Below are positions 14,380 to 16,173 of a stretch of 16,173 nt of DNA, one piece after another. The translations under genes were made by a program, and so were the position numbers. Below the pieces are notes generated by a model. That model saw nothing but the letters and a program-made list of their open reading frames with translations. It ran no database searches and was not told the origin of the DNA. The first letter of the stretch is position 1, and each line of letters begins with the position of its first letter. The DNA is from Clostridia bacterium (GTDB lineage Bacteria; Bacillota_E; SLMV01; PUMD01), in assembly GCA_003562655.1 (NCBI GenBank), contig PWUC01000168.1:1-16173 (forward strand). Direction: 5' to 3'.

Positions 14380-16068
14380 ATGAAGAAGGAAATCCTGGTC
14401 AGCGTTGATCAGGACGAAGTACGTGTGGCAATAACGGAGGATCAACAACTGGTTGAGTTCTATATTGAGCGTCCCACGAGTGAGCGAATTGCGGGCAATG
14501 TCTATCTGGGTAAGGTGGAGAACGTACTGCCGGGCATGGAGGCCTGCTTTGTGGACGTGGGTCTGGAGCGGAACGCCTTTCTCTATGTGGACGATGCGTA
14601 TCCGGTGAGAAGCGAAGAGGAGGACGAACTCCCTAACGACGTCAGGAGAGCCACCATCAGCAAACTGGTCCACCGGGGCCAGAGGGTGATGGTCCAGATT
14701 GTCAAGGAACCGATCGGCAGCAAGGGGGCCAGGGTCACCAGAAGCGTGACGCTGCCAGGGCGCTATCTGGTCTTGATGCCGGTGGTCGACTATGTCGGCG
14801 TGTCCCGGCGCATCACCGATGAGAAGGAGAGGTCACGACTGAAGGAGATTGCCCAGTCAGTCAGAGATTCGGGCACCGGGTTGATCGTGCGTACTGTGGC
14901 GGAGGGCAAGGGGAAGAAGGAGATCGGCGACGACTACAACTTCCTGGTGAAACAGTGGCGGAAAATTGAGAAAAAGAGCAGAAAGGCCAGGGCGCCGGCC
15001 CTGCTGTACCAGGACATGGGTCTGAGCTACCGCATCCTGAGGGACTGCCTGGACAGCGACGTGACCTCGCTGCTGGTCGATGACCGGGAGGAGTATAAAA
15101 AGATTCTCGATCTTCTGGATGTACTGGCACCCTCGCGCAAGAGAGTGGTCAAGCTGTATCGGGAGAAGGAGCAGCTCTTCGACAGGCGTGGGATCAACGA
15201 TGAGATCGACAGAGCTGTTTCACGACGGGTGTGGCTGGACTGCGGCGGATATCTCGTGTTCGATCGGACTGAGGCCCTGACTTCCATTGATGTGAACACC
15301 GGGCGATACGTGGGATCTGCCGATCTGCAGAGCACGGTGGTGAAGACCAATCTCGAGGCCGCGGACGAGATCGCCCGACAGCTGCGGATCCGGGACATTG
15401 GTGGGATCATCATCATCGACTTCATTGATATGGAGTCGCCCAGGAACCGGGAGAAGGTGGTCGAGGTCCTGGAGAGTACGCTGAGCCGGGATAAGACGAA
15501 GGCCACGGTCCTGGGCATTACCCGGCTGGGCCTGGTGGAGATGACGAGGAAGAAGGTCAAGGAGAGCCTGGGGGACATACTCCTGAAGCCCTGCCCCTAT
15601 TGTGAGGGATCGGGCCGGGTGGTCTCGGAACATACGATGGGCAGCAAGGTGCGTACGGAGATCCGCAAGGCTCTGCTGCAGTCCTCGGCGGAGGCGCTTC
15701 TGATCGAGGTGCATCCCACCGTGGCAGCCCTGGTCATAGGTGCCGGGGGGAGCAACTTGAAGAAGCTTGAGCAGCAGGCCGGCCGCAGCGTCTACGTCCG
15801 GGGTGCCGAATCGTGCCACCCCGAGGAGATGAAGATCGTGGCCATGGGCAACCGCGAGGATGTCGAGCGGCAGGCCCTTCCGGTCAAGGAGGGTGACGTG
15901 CTGGAGCTCAAGATCGAGGAACCCCACATTTCCAATGCCAAGGACGGAATAGCCAGAGTGGAGGGCTACGTCATTGACGTGGAGGCAGGGGGACGGTTTG
16001 TGGGAGATACGGTCAGGGCAGAGATCGTGAAGGCATACCGGACCTACGCCCGGGCTCGGCTGCTGTGA
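14380..16068 (+). CDS. rng: Ribonuclease E/G family endoribonuclease
   Basis: Single-strand-specific endoribonuclease for rRNA maturation and mRNA decay. Seen in order: an N-terminal RNase H-like/S1 region (GNVYLGKVENVLPGMEACFVDVG, ~38-60; RVTRSVTLPGRYLVLMP, ~120-140), a DNase I-like catalytic domain with D304 (SIDVNTGRYVG) and D347 (IIIIDFIDME), and the zinc-link CPYC (C405, C408; CPYCEGSGRV). The two aspartates align with E. coli RNase E D303 and D346. The final ~60 residues (from GDVLELKIEEPHISNAKDG, ~505-562) read as a TRAM/OB-like RNA-binding tail. There is no long disordered RNase E scaffold, so RNase G is the better name. I chose the ATG at 14380 (GGGAG nine bases upstream) over the TTG at 14362 and the ATG at 14371. 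In Clostridia this gene typically precedes rplU. Confidence 0.94.
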   Translation: MKKEILVSVDQDEVRVAITEDQQLVEFYIERPTSERIAGNVYLGKVENVLPGMEACFVDVGLERNAFLYVDDAYPVRSEEEDELPNDVRRATISKLVHRGQRVMVQIVKEPIGSKGARVTRSVTLPGRYLVLMPVVDYVGVSRRITDEKERSRLKEIAQSVRDSGTGLIVRTVAEGKGKKEIGDDYNFLVKQWRKIEKKSRKARAPALLYQDMGLSYRILRDCLDSDVTSLLVDDREEYKKILDLLDVLAPSRKRVVKLYREKEQLFDRRGINDEIDRAVSRRVWLDCGGYLVFDRTEALTSIDVNTGRYVGSADLQSTVVKTNLEAADEIARQLRIRDIGGIIIIDFIDMESPRNREKVVEVLESTLSRDKTKATVLGITRLGLVEMTRKKVKESLGDILLKPCPYCEGSGRVVSEHTMGSKVRTEIRKALLQSSAEALLIEVHPTVAALVIGAGGSNLKKLEQQAGRSVYVRGAESCHPEEMKIVAMGNREDVERQALPVKEGDVLELKIEEPHISNAKDGIARVEGYVIDVEAGGRFVGDTVRAEIVKAYRTYARARLL

Positions 16069-16166
16069 TGTGGTGACGGGGGAACCACATTTAGAATCTC
16101 AGTCGAGATTCCAGTAGGTATCGGACGATGGTTGCGTGGGCCGGAGCGCAGGGTGCAGCTCCGGCC
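16068..16166 (+). promoter_or_regulatory. Three consecutive perfect hairpins after rng: candidate leader RNA
   Basis: The tail of the window folds into three perfect stems in 99 bases. Stem 1: ATGTGGT (16068-16074) with ACCACAT (16084-16090), loop nine bases, beginning at the last base of the rng stop. Stem 2: GAATCTC (16094-16100) with GAGATTC (16105-16111), loop AGTC. Stem 3: GGCCGGAGC (16139-16147) with GCTCCGGCC (16158-16166), loop ten bases. No T-run follows stem 3 in the visible sequence. Because rng in this context normally precedes rplU-ysxB-rpmA, an L21 leader is the leading guess; a read-through terminator array is the alternative. The next gene lies outside the window. Confidence 0.5.
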
Positions 16167-16173
16167 TTCTGGC

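Noticed and set aside
1..16173. CRISPR arrays, tRNA or rRNA genes, insertion sequences, integrases, toxin-antitoxin or phage genes
   Set aside because: No repeat-spacer pattern, cloverleaf, transposase or related motifs were seen; all genes are co-directional housekeeping genes with uniform composition.

Overview
The window is one chromosomal housekeeping cluster, with every gene on the + strand. It comes from a GC-rich (about 60% by eye), rod-shaped, endospore-forming member of the Bacillota. The order SPOR-domain protein (SpoIIB-like) - DUF4321 - maf - radC - mreB - mreC - mreD - PBP2 - minC - minD - minE - rodA - spoIVFA-like - spoIVFB - radical SAM - DUF2344 - rng matches the classical spoIIB-maf-radC-mreBCD-minCD-spoIVFAB region of Bacillus subtilis, expanded in the clostridial way. 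The expansions are a class-B PBP and a SEDS protein inside the cluster, a true MinE, and the radical SAM/DUF2344 pair plus RNase G before the expected rplU operon. A Moorella-, Peptococcaceae- or Limnochordia-like lineage fits; this placement is inference from synteny and GC content.

Region by region: 1-781 holds the 3' end of the SPOR protein and a small membrane protein. 778-2167 holds the nucleotide pyrophosphatase Maf and RadC. 2197-6691 encodes the elongasome core (MreB, MreC, MreD, PBP2). A 155-bp gap (6692-6846) carries a duplicated bipartite sequence element. 6847-8757 encodes the full MinC/MinD/MinE division-site system. 8775-9920 encodes the SEDS glycosyltransferase partner of PBP2. 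10007-11643 encodes the sporulation membrane pair SpoIVFA-like/SpoIVFB, which processes pro-sigma-K in the family paradigm. 11763-14334 encodes a radical SAM protein and its obligate partner of unknown function. 14380-16068 encodes RNase E/G. The last 105 bases fold into three consecutive perfect hairpins, consistent with a leader RNA ahead of the next (probably ribosomal protein L21) operon.

The genes fit together as a shape, division and sporulation module. MreBCD positions the PBP2-RodA wall synthase, MinCDE blocks polar septa, and SpoIVFA/B act after engulfment at the forespore membrane. Genes are tightly packed, with several GTGA-type overlaps. Twelve of the 16 visible starts are GTG or TTG when chosen by Shine-Dalgarno position. 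The few larger gaps (before minC, minD, spoIVFA, the radical SAM gene, and after rng) are where promoters or RNA elements may lie.

I did not find an obvious new multi-gene system such as defence, mobile or biosynthetic genes. The least explained items are the radical SAM/DUF2344 pair, the duplicated GGAG-N16-GGCGAA element before minC, and the triple-hairpin tail.
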